Source of the DNA: Paracoxiella cheracis
GTDB taxonomy: Bacteria; Pseudomonadota; Gammaproteobacteria; Coxiellales; Coxiellaceae
Direction of reading: 5' to 3'
NCBI RefSeq assembly: GCF_049348705.1
Contig: NZ_CP186485.1
Location: 1,922,001 to 1,986,000, forward strand
DNA: 64,000 nt
Below are positions 44,614 through 53,546 of the stretch, one piece after another. A program made the translations under genes and the position numbers. A model generated the notes under the pieces. It did no database searches, was not told the origin of the DNA, and worked only from the letters and a program-made list of their open reading frames with translations. Position 1 is the first letter of the stretch; every line of letters starts with the position of its first letter.

Positions 44614-45645
44614 ATGACTTTTTTTGACAAACTAACACAAAATTCGCCCTATGTTATTGCCGAATTATCCGGCAATCATCAGGGCCGAATCGACAATGCC
44701 CTATCTCTGATAGAGGCAGCAAAAGACGCTGGTGCAAGCGCAGTAAAACTGCAAACCTATACGGCCGACACCCTGACGATCGACCATGACTCATCAGATT
44801 TTATGATCGATTCAGGGCCATGGGCAGGTTACAAGCTTTATGACCTCTACAAAGAGGCGTCCACCCCTTGGGAATGGCATGAAGATCTTTTCAAAAAGGC
44901 ACATGAACTTGGACTTGATATTTTCTCATCGCCTTTCGATGAAACCGCAGTAGACTTTCTAGAAAGTTTAAATACACCGTTGTATAAAATAGCCTCGTTT
45001 GAAATTACAGACCACAATCTATTAGCCTACGTGGCGAGCAAAAGAAAGCCCATCATCTTGTCCACGGGCATGGCAACTTTTAAAGAGATCGAAGAGGCTT
45101 TAACGGTTATCACAGCAAATGGGTGCAGCGATATTGCACTACTACATTGCATCAGTGCATACCCAGCAAAACCCGAAGACTATAATTTGAATATGATTCG
45201 CTCGTTAAAAGAACGCTTCAATGTAGTTGTTGGTCTTTCCGACCATACCCTAGGCGCCACAATTCCGATAGCTTCCGTTGCTATGGGAGCGAAAATTATC
45301 GAGAAGCACTTTACACTTTCTCGAGCAGCAGGTGGGGTGGACGCTGCTTTTTCAGCAGAGCCAAGTGAGCTTAAAGCAATATGTGAGGCTGTTAAAACAA
45401 CATGGCTAGCGCTCGGAACAGGTGAAGATAAACGCGCATCCTCAGAACTTCAAAACATGATTTTTAGACGCAGTATTTACCCAACAAAAAATATAATGTC
45501 GGGTGAAACGTTTACAAAAGAAAATATTAAATGTATTAGGCCAGGATTTAGTTTACCAACAAAATACTATAAAATAATCCTTGGTAAGACGGCTAAAACT
45601 TCTATTAATAAGGGCGATCGATTATCGTTTGAAGACATGGATTGA
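44614..45645 (+). CDS. pseI: pseudaminic acid synthase
   Basis: A 343-residue NeuB-family enzyme. The N-terminal TIM barrel has YVIAELSGNHQGRIDNA, ASFEITDHNLLAYVA, LSTGMAT and GLSDHTLG, and a C-terminal SAF domain follows (RRSIYPTKNIMSGETFTKENI). It condenses 6-deoxy-AltdiNAc with phosphoenolpyruvate to make pseudaminic acid. ELSGNHQG favours PseI over NeuB. pseG and pseH, needed between PseC and PseI, are not in the window. Confidence 0.9.
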   Translation: MTFFDKLTQNSPYVIAELSGNHQGRIDNALSLIEAAKDAGASAVKLQTYTADTLTIDHDSSDFMIDSGPWAGYKLYDLYKEASTPWEWHEDLFKKAHELGLDIFSSPFDETAVDFLESLNTPLYKIASFEITDHNLLAYVASKRKPIILSTGMATFKEIEEALTVITANGCSDIALLHCISAYPAKPEDYNLNMIRSLKERFNVVVGLSDHTLGATIPIASVAMGAKIIEKHFTLSRAAGGVDAAFSAEPSELKAICEAVKTTWLALGTGEDKRASSELQNMIFRRSIYPTKNIMSGETFTKENIKCIRPGFSLPTKYYKIILGKTAKTSINKGDRLSFEDMD

Positions 45646-45744
45646 CTGCTTATCAAGGACAAAATGAAATAAAATCGCTTGAGCCTGCTAATGCGTTAAA
45701 TCGACACTTGACCGTGAAAACTATTATGTCAAACTATAAACACT

Positions 45745-46569
45745 ATGTTTAGAGTGCCTCCACGTTATCGTGTACCTTTAGGGATATCAATAACATTGCA
45801 TGTCCTGTTATTCCTTGCGCTCATTATTGAATTACCGAAAACCAACACGTATCGTATGAATCATGTTGCCCATGATGAAACTAAAATTGTCAATGCTGTT
45901 GCCATTAACACACAGCAGGTGGATCAACAAATAAAAGCGATTAAACAACGTGAACAAGAAAAACGAGCGAAAGAAACAGCACGATTGAAACAATTACAAG
46001 AGCAGGCGCTAGCAGCTCAGCGTAGGCGTATTGAAGAGCAACGTCGCGTAGCAAAATTAAAAGCGGAGCAACTGCAATTAAAAAAACAGCGCATCGCGCA
46101 GGCTAAAGCACTGGCATTGAAACAACAGCGCGAAAAAATAGCGAAACAAAAGGCCATGCAAGAGCACGCTAAGACTCTGGCTGCAAAACAAAAACAATTG
46201 CAACAACAATTGATGCAGCAACAGATACAACAGGAACAACAACAGCTAGCGAAAGTACGTGCTGCGCAAATGGAGGGGATTTTAGATCAATACAAGGCGC
46301 AAATTATTCAAGCGATACAACAACAATGGATTGTACCCGCGAGTGCGAGTAAAACTTTGTCATGCGTATTGCTGATTCGTCTTGCGCCCGGCGGTGTTGT
46401 TTTGAGTGTGCAAATTGCAGATGGTAGCGGTAATGCTGCGCTGGATCGATCGGCACGAGTTGCGGTGTTTAAGGCCTCTCCTTTGCCGGTGCCTAAAGAC
46501 CCTGCCGTTTTTGAGAGGTTTCGGGAACTTCGTTTAACAGTTCGACCTGAGCATGTTACAAACGGTTGA
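45745..46569 (+). CDS. tolA: TolA-like envelope protein
   Basis: A 274-residue protein with an N-terminal membrane anchor (LGISITLHVLLFLALII, residues 13-29), a long Gln/Lys/Ala/Glu-rich helix (about 60-180) and a C-terminal TolA/TonB-like domain (YKAQIIQAIQQQWIVPASA, LIRLAPGGVVLSVQIADGSG, LDRSARVAVFKASPLPVP). TolA links the TolQR motor to Pal across the periplasm. Unusually tolQ and tolR are not upstream; pseI is. tolB follows within about 75 bases. Confidence 0.9.
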   Translation: MFRVPPRYRVPLGISITLHVLLFLALIIELPKTNTYRMNHVAHDETKIVNAVAINTQQVDQQIKAIKQREQEKRAKETARLKQLQEQALAAQRRRIEEQRRVAKLKAEQLQLKKQRIAQAKALALKQQREKIAKQKAMQEHAKTLAAKQKQLQQQLMQQQIQQEQQQLAKVRAAQMEGILDQYKAQIIQAIQQQWIVPASASKTLSCVLLIRLAPGGVVLSVQIADGSGNAALDRSARVAVFKASPLPVPKDPAVFERFRELRLTVRPEHVTNG

Positions 46570-46643
46570 GAGGGCCTTTAAGTACTGTCTTGAGCTTAGA
46601 CCCCGAGGACCACTATAATCGAGCTTCAAATTGGAAAAGAACT

Positions 46644-47990
46644 ATGCGGTTACAACATTTATTAATTGCTTTAATCATTGCTTGCCTCGGGGGTGTCTCC
46701 CCTGCCTATGCTGCGCTTGACCTAGAGTTGACCCAGGGCATGACGGCTGCTATCCCAATTGCAATTGTGCCATTTGCAGGGCCTAAGACATTGGTGCCTG
46801 GAGGTGAAGCAATCACCCAGGTCATTACCAATGACTTGCAAAATAGTGGTCAATTTCGAGTCAGTGGGGCCAATAATCAAGCGCAGAGCTCCCAGAATCT
46901 GCAAAACCTCAATTATGCTTATTGGCGTAAGCAAGGGGTCAACGATGTGGTCATGGGCTCTATTCGGCCGCTGGGTGGGGGGCGTTATCAAGTCGCTTTC
47001 ACGCTCATTGGTATTTTCAATAGCGCTGCTAATAACAAATCGGCCAATAATGTATTGTTGAGTCGATCTTTTCAGGTGAATGGCCAGGGTCTGCGAAATC
47101 TAGCGCACCATATTAGCGACCTTATTTATCAACAAGTTACGGGAATTCGTGGCATATTTTCTACCAAGATCGCCTATATTCTTGTTCAGCGAACTCCCAA
47201 TGAGCCACCAAAATATACGTTAGAGGTGGCTGATGCGGATGGCTTTAACCCCCAGGCAATGCTGGTGTCGAGCGAGCCGATTATGTCTCCGGCCTGGTCG
47301 CCCGATGCAGAACGTCTGGCCTATGTGTCGTTTGAGAATCATCGTGCGCAAATCTTTATCCAGAATTTAGCGACAGGCAAACGCCAATTGATCAGCGATG
47401 CGCCTGGCATCAACGGCGCGCCAGCCTTTTCACCAGACGGCAAAAAGTTGGCTCTGGTGTTAACGAAAACGGGTAATCCCAAGATATATGTTTTGGATTT
47501 AGCATCACGAAATTTACGGGAAATTACTTCCGGTTGGTCTATCGATACGGAACCCGCTTGGGCTCCGGATAGTAAGTCCATGTTATTCACCTCGAATCGC
47601 GACGGAACGCCACAGATTTATGATTATTCTTTCACGACAGGCAAGATTACACGCGTCACTTATAGTGGCAATTACAATGCACGTGCTTCGTTTATGCCTG
47701 ATGAGCAATCCATCGTGATGATGCATCGTCGGGATAATCTGTTTGGCATCGCGCGGCAGAGCCTGGCTTCAAGTCAGGTACAGGTTTTAGTTCAGACTGG
47801 TGAAGATGAATCACCGAGTTTAGCGCCAAATGGGAAAATGGTAATCTATGCGAGAGAGTATGGTGGTCGAGGTGTGCTCGCACAAGTGTCGAGCGATGGA
47901 CGGATAAAATTACGACTGCCGGCGCGTGAAGGCACGGTTCAAGAGCCGGCATGGTCACCGTTTTTAAATTCATCATCAAACAACGATTAA
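46644..47990 (+). CDS. tolB: Tol-Pal system protein TolB
   Basis: I choose ATG 46644 (448 residues), where the signal peptide starts (MRLQHLLIALIIACLGGVSP, cut after AYA). The frame is open to 46566 but the leader there is not signal-like. An N-terminal domain (IAIVPFAGP, GQFRVSG) is followed by a six-bladed beta-propeller of WSPDAERLAYVSF, FSPDGKKLALVLT and WAPDSKSMLFTSNRDG repeats. Periplasmic TolB binds Pal and is controlled by TolA during constriction. Confidence 0.95.
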   Translation: MRLQHLLIALIIACLGGVSPAYAALDLELTQGMTAAIPIAIVPFAGPKTLVPGGEAITQVITNDLQNSGQFRVSGANNQAQSSQNLQNLNYAYWRKQGVNDVVMGSIRPLGGGRYQVAFTLIGIFNSAANNKSANNVLLSRSFQVNGQGLRNLAHHISDLIYQQVTGIRGIFSTKIAYILVQRTPNEPPKYTLEVADADGFNPQAMLVSSEPIMSPAWSPDAERLAYVSFENHRAQIFIQNLATGKRQLISDAPGINGAPAFSPDGKKLALVLTKTGNPKIYVLDLASRNLREITSGWSIDTEPAWAPDSKSMLFTSNRDGTPQIYDYSFTTGKITRVTYSGNYNARASFMPDEQSIVMMHRRDNLFGIARQSLASSQVQVLVQTGEDESPSLAPNGKMVIYAREYGGRGVLAQVSSDGRIKLRLPAREGTVQEPAWSPFLNSSSNND

Positions 47991-48006
47991 CAATCAGGAG
48001 AGAAGC

Positions 48007-48564
48007 ATGACTTTAACAAAATGGGCCAAGATTTCTTTGGTGGGATTAGGTGTTGTAAGTCTGGCAGCTTGTAGTTCGATGAAAAAAGGCTCTGAAGGGG
48101 CCGCGGCCGGTGGTCCAATGGCTGGTGGTTCGTCGGCAGCTCAAACTTATGCGATGAATGGGCAGGCTGGATATCAGGGGCAAATTCGTCGAAATGCAAA
48201 TGGTGAAATTATCAATCCCTTGGTGGCGCCTGCTAACCAAACCTACTATTTCGTGTTTGATAGCAGTAGTATACGCCCACAAGATTTAAAAGCGATGAAT
48301 ATCCAGGCAAATTACTTAGCCACGCATCCGAATGCAAAGGTACGCTTAGAAGGAAATGCTGATAATCGTGGCAGTCGGGAATATAATATAGGTTTGGGGT
48401 GGCGTCGAGATCAAGCTGTTGCGCGGGTTCTGGAACAGGCTGGGGTTGCCCCTAAACAATTGGATATGGTGAGTTACGGAAAAGAACATCCTGCAGTGTT
48501 TGGAAATAATGAAAGAGCTTGGAGATTGAACCGTCGTGTTCATTTGGTGTACGAGGCATATTAA
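48007..48564 (+). CDS. pal: peptidoglycan-associated lipoprotein Pal
   Basis: A 185-residue outer-membrane lipoprotein. The lipobox SLAAC places the acylated cysteine at residue 22, followed by a Gly/Ala/Ser-rich linker and an OmpA-type peptidoglycan-binding domain (YYFVFDSSSIRPQDLKAM, LEGNADNRGSREYNIGLGWRR-type segment, VSYGKEHPAVFG). It tethers the outer membrane to the wall. AGGAGAG precedes the start. It follows tolB by 16 bases. Confidence 0.96.
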   Translation: MTLTKWAKISLVGLGVVSLAACSSMKKGSEGAAAGGPMAGGSSAAQTYAMNGQAGYQGQIRRNANGEIINPLVAPANQTYYFVFDSSSIRPQDLKAMNIQANYLATHPNAKVRLEGNADNRGSREYNIGLGWRRDQAVARVLEQAGVAPKQLDMVSYGKEHPAVFGNNERAWRLNRRVHLVYEAY

Positions 48565-48565
48565 A

Positions 48566-49549
48566 ATGAGTGGTAAGTTATTTTTGGGTTCCCTGTTTTC
48601 TGCAATTGCGTTTATGACCATGACGACCGCTTCTGTAGCATTGGCGGCAACAACGCCTGCGCCTGTGGTTGATGTTTCACAAAGCAATCCGCAAGGCGAG
48701 CAAGTTGATGTGAGTGATCAAGGGGGGCAAATATCAAATACAGAAGCGCAATCACAACCGGTTCAGTCATCATCACAAATAATTGGTGCTCCCAGTGCAA
48801 CGAATGAACCTTCACCGACTATGACACTGCCTGAGCAGTCTTCGTTAACAGTCAGTCAGCGGTTAGCGCGGTTGCAACAACAAATCGATAACCTTGCTGC
48901 TATGAATTTGCCGCAGCAGATTAGTGATTTACAACAATCGTTGGCGCAGTTGCGAGGCCAGTTGCAGGTTCAAGCACATGATTTGAAACTCTTGAATGAT
49001 CAGCAACGAAGTTTTTATCAAGATTTGGATCAACGAATTGATCAACTAAAAAACTTAAGCTCCGGAAATAGTGCTTCGGATAACAGTGGAAATACAAAGG
49101 TGAGTAACAATTCTACTGGCGCTGCTAGCAATAACATTAATACGAAAGATGCCAATGCGTATCAGGCTGCGTTTAATCTACTCGCTAAAAAGCAATACGA
49201 TAAATCAGAGGCTTCTTTTCAAAACTATTTGAGTGATTATCCAAACGGAAAGTATGTCAGTAATGCCCATTATTGGTTGGGTGAAATTTATTTAACGCAG
49301 AAAAATAATAACCAAGCAGCGCAGCAGTTCCAGACCGTGATGACCAAATTTCCTAAATCCCCAAAAATTGCAGATGCTAAGTTGAAATTGGCGATTATTC
49401 ATGCCGATGAAGGAAAAATTGCACAAGCACGACAAGAGTTAATACAGTTGAAAAAGCAGCATCCAAGTTCAACAGCGGCGCAATTAGCAAGTATCCGTTT
49501 ACAACAACTTGATGCTGAAGCTAGCGCTAAACCAAACAAGTCATCGTGA
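48566..49549 (+). CDS. cpoB: cell division coordinator CpoB (YbgF)
   Basis: I choose ATG 48566 (327 residues), one base after the pal stop; a longer frame overlaps pal. A signal peptide (LFLGSLFSAIAFMTMTTASVALA) leads to a disordered Ser/Gln region, a coiled coil (RLARLQQQIDNLAAM ... LRGQLQVQAHDLKLL) and C-terminal TPR repeats (YQAAFNLLAKKQYDKSEASF, YWLGEIYLTQKNN, ADAKLKLAIIHADEG). It coordinates outer-membrane constriction with septal wall synthesis in E. coli. Confidence 0.93.
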   Translation: MSGKLFLGSLFSAIAFMTMTTASVALAATTPAPVVDVSQSNPQGEQVDVSDQGGQISNTEAQSQPVQSSSQIIGAPSATNEPSPTMTLPEQSSLTVSQRLARLQQQIDNLAAMNLPQQISDLQQSLAQLRGQLQVQAHDLKLLNDQQRSFYQDLDQRIDQLKNLSSGNSASDNSGNTKVSNNSTGAASNNINTKDANAYQAAFNLLAKKQYDKSEASFQNYLSDYPNGKYVSNAHYWLGEIYLTQKNNNQAAQQFQTVMTKFPKSPKIADAKLKLAIIHADEGKIAQARQELIQLKKQHPSSTAAQLASIRLQQLDAEASAKPNKSS

Positions 49550-50187
49550 ACACACTAAAAATCACGGAAATTTTCTATTCTTTGCAAGGTGAAACAAAAA
49601 CGGTGGGGTTACCCACTGTTTTTATTCGTCTAACAGGGTGCCCGCTGCGCTGTCAATATTGTGACACCGCTTATGCCTTTTATGAGGGACAGCGACATAC
49701 TGTCGACCAAATACTTGAACAAGTCGCTGGCTATCATGCTCGCTATGTTACTGTGACCGGAGGTGAGCCGTTGGCTCAGCCTTTGTGTCTGGATTTATTA
49801 AAGCGCTTATGTGATCGTAACTACATCGTTTCCTTGGAAACAAGTGGTGCCCTGGACATTTCAACGGTTGATCCGAGGGTAATTAAAATTGTTGATTTAA
49901 AAGCGCCGGGATCCAAGGAAGTGAAGCGCAATCGTTTTGAAAATATTGCTGCCCTATTTGCACAAGATCAAGTTAAATTTGTCATTTGTGATCGTGTCGA
50001 TTATGACTGGGCGAAATCTATCATGGAGCGATATAATTTAACCGATCGTTGTGAAGTTTTATTCTCGCCTAGTTTTGAACAGATTGATAATCAAGTTTTA
50101 GCTGATTGGATTATCGAAGACCGTTTGCCGGTGCGTTTTCAGATACAGCTACACAAATATATCTGGGGCGATCTACCGGGAAAATAA
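49546..50187 (+). CDS. queE: 7-carboxy-7-deazaguanine synthase
   Basis: A 213-residue radical SAM enzyme of queuosine synthesis. The start is a GTG that overlaps the cpoB stop (GTGA). The cluster cysteines are Cys32, Cys36 and Cys39 in GCPLRCQYCD, with the family opening EIFYSLQGE and VTVTGGEPL for SAM binding. It contracts carboxytetrahydropterin to carboxydeazaguanine. cpoB-queE linkage is common in gammaproteobacteria. Confidence 0.94.
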   Translation: MNTLKITEIFYSLQGETKTVGLPTVFIRLTGCPLRCQYCDTAYAFYEGQRHTVDQILEQVAGYHARYVTVTGGEPLAQPLCLDLLKRLCDRNYIVSLETSGALDISTVDPRVIKIVDLKAPGSKEVKRNRFENIAALFAQDQVKFVICDRVDYDWAKSIMERYNLTDRCEVLFSPSFEQIDNQVLADWIIEDRLPVRFQIQLHKYIWGDLPGK

Positions 50188-50426
50188 TATTTTCATGCGA
50201 TCAACCCTATTAGACTCTGATTATAATTTAATATATAGGGCATCTCTAGAAATCAGTGGTCATAATATGGGCTGTTCAATAAAACCAATTATTGGTGTGG
50301 CGGAATTTTGGTATTCATGAATTTTTGCGGTGTCACGAAATAAAGGCGGTTGACATTGCAATCTATTAAGTGGTTCTTTAAAAACTCAGTCAACTATTGA
50401 CTCATATGCTTCTATAATAGAGTTAT

Positions 50427-50640
50427 TCAGAAAGCTTGTTGGAATAATTGATTGAAGGTTTGAAATTTAGATAGAATTGTCCTGAGATTTTTATTTTTTT
50501 CTCTAAAAAACTGCTGTATTTCTTCAAAGACTGTACAAAACCGTAATGCGCAAAATATATTCTTGAATCCCTTCATCACACGCATACGTGATTTGATGCC
50601 TCGATGGGATTGCTCAATACGATTATTCAAATAGTTATTA
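50427..50640 (-). pseudogene. IS6-family transposase C-terminal fragment
   Basis: The reverse frame reads NNYLNNRIEQSHRGIKSRMR and GFKNIFCALRFCTVFEEIQQ, the C-terminal part of IS6/IS26-type DDE transposases with the glutamate region. It is open to 50640, where IS copy C begins, and everything upstream is lost. About 240 bases between queE and this fragment hold nothing that I recognise. Confidence 0.75.
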
Positions 50641-51758
50641 GGCTTTGTTGCCTAACCTCACGGCTTTGTCTGTGTCGCAAAATTTAGGCGCAACGATAAC
50701 TCGCCGGCATTCCTAGCCGTGTCATTTTATTTAACACACCACAACCGATCATTGATTCGATTTTTTGCCGTACAAAATCTCGAGCATGTAACGTACTACC
50801 CAATATTCTTTTGTAGCGTTGAATCGCCAACTCTGAATAATTCCGATAACCGTATTGTCTTATTCGTTGCCAAGCCATTCGGCCCAATGCTTTTAGTTGC
50901 TTAACATTACCATTACGTTGTGTATGATTATTTTTATCATAAACAGCATCACTATCAGGCGGCATTATTATAGCGGCTCCTTTAAAGTAATTTGATAATA
51001 TTTCATAAACAGGATTCTTATCGTAGGCACCATCGGCGCTGACATGGCCCACTTTGCAAGTAAGTTGCTTTGATAACGTTGCAACGCTTTGGCAATCCGC
51101 CGTAAAGCGATCCGTTAAATCATTACCATGAATAATATGTTTATTATCAACGGCTATATGCAATTTACGCCAACTCCGTTTGGCTGATAATGTATATGTT
51201 TCCTGATGCCATTCACCTCTGCCAAACCGTTTTAACCCAGTGGAGTCAAGGGCGATAGCCACAACGCTTTTATCTGCCGATTCCGTTTTCCTGTAACGAG
51301 GCGACTGAATAGTTAAAAGCGCTAACCGTTTTGACAAGCAACTGTAATCCGGTGATTTTATATTAAGGGCTTTCATCTTGAAAATTGAATTCATAAACCC
51401 TTGACATTGCCTCAACGCTAAACGAAAAACTTGCCGAATTTCATGGCACGTAATGATCGCAAGATCCGTGAACTTTTGGGGTGCGCCTTTGCCATCATAC
51501 ACACGATCTTTTTCATACCACGAATGAATAATATCATCGGATATCCAGATTTCAATATTGGCACGATTGCGTAATGCATTATTATATTCACGCCAATTGC
51601 TCACCTTGTATTTCTGCTTGGGAATCGTCCAGCCTTTTTTGTTTGGATATTTATTTGGCATATGAACCGCCTTCTGCTTGAAAACCCTGGGGTGCTGATT
51701 ATAATATAGACAGCAAAAATTACATAGATTGTTCATGTTTTAGTTAGGCAACAAAGCC
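50641..51758 (-). mobile_element. IS903-type insertion sequence, copy C
   Basis: An 1118-base copy with the 16-base inverted ends. Its flanks, TAGTTATTA and ATCGCATTT, do not match. It joins an IS6 remnant on the left to an IS256-type terminus on the right, so neighbouring DNA has been rearranged. Confidence 0.92.
50684..51661 (-). CDS. IS5/IS903-type transposase, copy C
   Basis: A 325-residue DDE transposase from the ATG at 51661, preceded by AGAAGGCGG. Same protein as the other copies. Its leader is the same as that of copies D and E-inner, which groups these three. Confidence 0.9.
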   Translation of the reverse strand: MPNKYPNKKGWTIPKQKYKVSNWREYNNALRNRANIEIWISDDIIHSWYEKDRVYDGKGAPQKFTDLAIITCHEIRQVFRLALRQCQGFMNSIFKMKALNIKSPDYSCLSKRLALLTIQSPRYRKTESADKSVVAIALDSTGLKRFGRGEWHQETYTLSAKRSWRKLHIAVDNKHIIHGNDLTDRFTADCQSVATLSKQLTCKVGHVSADGAYDKNPVYEILSNYFKGAAIIMPPDSDAVYDKNNHTQRNGNVKQLKALGRMAWQRIRQYGYRNYSELAIQRYKRILGSTLHARDFVRQKIESMIGCGVLNKMTRLGMPASYRCA

Positions 51759-51762
51759 ATCG

Positions 51763-51790
51763 CATTTACACAATCTTATTTACAGACCCT
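51763..51790. mobile_element. IS256-type terminal remnant
   Basis: Read on the reverse strand, GGGTCTGTAAATAAGATTGT resembles the IS256 end at 21855 (GGGACTGTTTATTAGTTTGT). It sits immediately beside IS copy C and has no transposase attached. Confidence 0.5.
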
Positions 51791-51834
51791 GTCATCGGAT
51801 TATTTATCAATAGGCACGAGTTTGGGAGGGTTAT

Positions 51835-52428
51835 TTAGATGCCATCAACAAAAATGAGGCACCACCCGGTTAGTTGATCTAACACTAATTTCATACTGGC
51901 ATTAATTTCTTTGAAATTTGCCGACAACATTTCTTCAGCAGTTTGCGTATATTTGCTCGGTGTTAAATCATCTTTACATTTATCAATAAGCTTTTGGAGT
52001 TTTTCTTTTGTAAATTCCAAATGAAATTGCAACCCGTAAACTTTCTCACCATAGCGTATCACTTGACGTGGGCAACCTGCTGATTTTGCGAGAACGGCAG
52101 CGTCTGCCGGAACACCTGGCATGTCGTTGTGCCAATGAATACTGGCAAAAGAAGATGGAAAGTTTTTGAAGATTCTGTCGTGTTTTCCTGCTTCGGTTAA
52201 TTCGACCGGAAAACATCCCATTTCTTTTTCAGGGCTTCGGCTTGCAGGAGCATCAAAAGCTGCTCCAATTAATTGCGCACCTAAACAAATACCAAGCACA
52301 GGTTTATCTGCGTTGATCGCAGCTCCAATTAAGCTAATTTCTTCTTGCAAGTATGGATATTTCTCCAATGCACAAGCACTTTGCGGGCCACCCATGATAA
52401 TTAAAAAATCAAAATCATCCGTGTGAGG
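51835..52428 (-). pseudogene. class I glutamine amidotransferase, N-terminus lost to IS copy D
   Basis: The frame is open from the IS junction at 52428 (DDFDFLIIMGGPQSACALE) to the stop at 51835, some 197 codons. The nucleophile elbow GICLGAQLIGAAF (Cys) and the C-terminal GLQFHLEF histidine are present, so the domain core is there, but about 40-50 N-terminal residues expected in this family are missing. Relatives resemble the GMP-synthase-like amidotransferases of glutathione or amine metabolism. An internal ATG (52395) could start a shortened protein. Confidence 0.75.
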
Positions 52429-53546
52429 GGCTTTGTTGCCTAACTAAAACATGAACAATCTATGTAATTTTTGCTGTCTATATTATAATCAGCACCCCAG
52501 GGTTTTCAAGCAGAAGGCGGTTCATATGCCAAATAAATATCCAAACAAAAAAGGCTGGACGATTCCCAAGCAGAAATACAAGGTGAGCAATTGGCGTGAA
52601 TATAATAATGCATTACGCAATCGTGCCAATATTGAAATCTGGATATCCGATGATATTATTCATTCGTGGTATGAAAAAGATCGTGTGTATGATGGCAAAG
52701 GCGCACCCCAAAAGTTCACGGATCTTGCGATCATTACCTGCCATGAAATTCGGCAAGTTTTTCGTTTAGCGTTGAGGCAATGTCAAGGGTTTATGAATTC
52801 AATTTTCAAGATGAAAGCCCTTAATATAAAATCACCGGATTACAGTTGCTTGTCAAAACGGTTAGCGCTTTTAACTATTCAGTCGCCTCGTTACAGGAAA
52901 ACGGAATCGGCAGATAAAAGCGTTGTGGCTATCGCCCTTGACTCCACTGGGTTAAAACGGTTTGGCAGAGGTGAATGGCATCAGGAAACATATACATTAT
53001 CAGCCAAACGGAGTTGGCGTAAATTGCATATAGCCGTTGATAATAAACATATTATTCATGGTAATGATTTAACGGATCGCTTTACGGCGGATTGCCAAAG
53101 CGTTGCAACGTTATCAAAGCAACTTACTTGCAAAGTGGGCCATGTCAGCGCCGATGGTGCCTACGATAAGAATCCTGTTTATGAAATATTATCAAATTAC
53201 TTTAAAGGAGCCGCTATAATAATGCCGCCTGATAGTGATGCTGTTTATGATAAAAATAATCATACACAACGTAATGGTAATGTTAAGCAACTAAAAGCAT
53301 TGGGCCGAATGGCTTGGCAACGAATAAGACAATACGGTTATCGGAATTATTCAGAGTTGGCGATTCAACGCTACAAAAGAATATTGGGTAGTACGTTACA
53401 TGCTCGAGATTTTGTACGGCAAAAAATCGAATCAATGATCGGTTGTGGTGTGTTAAATAAAATGACACGGCTAGGAATGCCGGCGAGTTATCGTTGCGCC
53501 TAAATTTTGCGACACAGACAAAGCCGTGAGGTTAGGCAACAAAGCC
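52429..53546 (+). mobile_element. IS903-type insertion sequence, copy D
   Basis: An 1118-base copy in the opposite direction to A-C. Flanks are CGTGTGAGG and ATGGCGAGG, which share only the last four bases. It joins two unrelated truncated genes: the amidotransferase on the left and the type I secretion ATPase on the right. Confidence 0.92.
52526..53503 (+). CDS. IS5/IS903-type transposase, copy D
   Basis: A 325-residue DDE transposase beginning MPNKYPNKK after an AGAAGGCGG site, equal to the other copies. The TATAAT in its leader (about 52483-52488) is a plausible -10 box. Confidence 0.9.
   Translation: MPNKYPNKKGWTIPKQKYKVSNWREYNNALRNRANIEIWISDDIIHSWYEKDRVYDGKGAPQKFTDLAIITCHEIRQVFRLALRQCQGFMNSIFKMKALNIKSPDYSCLSKRLALLTIQSPRYRKTESADKSVVAIALDSTGLKRFGRGEWHQETYTLSAKRSWRKLHIAVDNKHIIHGNDLTDRFTADCQSVATLSKQLTCKVGHVSADGAYDKNPVYEILSNYFKGAAIIMPPDSDAVYDKNNHTQRNGNVKQLKALGRMAWQRIRQYGYRNYSELAIQRYKRILGSTLHARDFVRQKIESMIGCGVLNKMTRLGMPASYRCA

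Noticed and set aside
50236..50252. GGGCATCTCTAGAAAT, and its near reverse complement at about 39388-39404
   Set aside because: It could be a pair of IS ends, but no transposase or paired terminus is nearby; 16 bases with one mismatch, 11 kb apart, are weak evidence.
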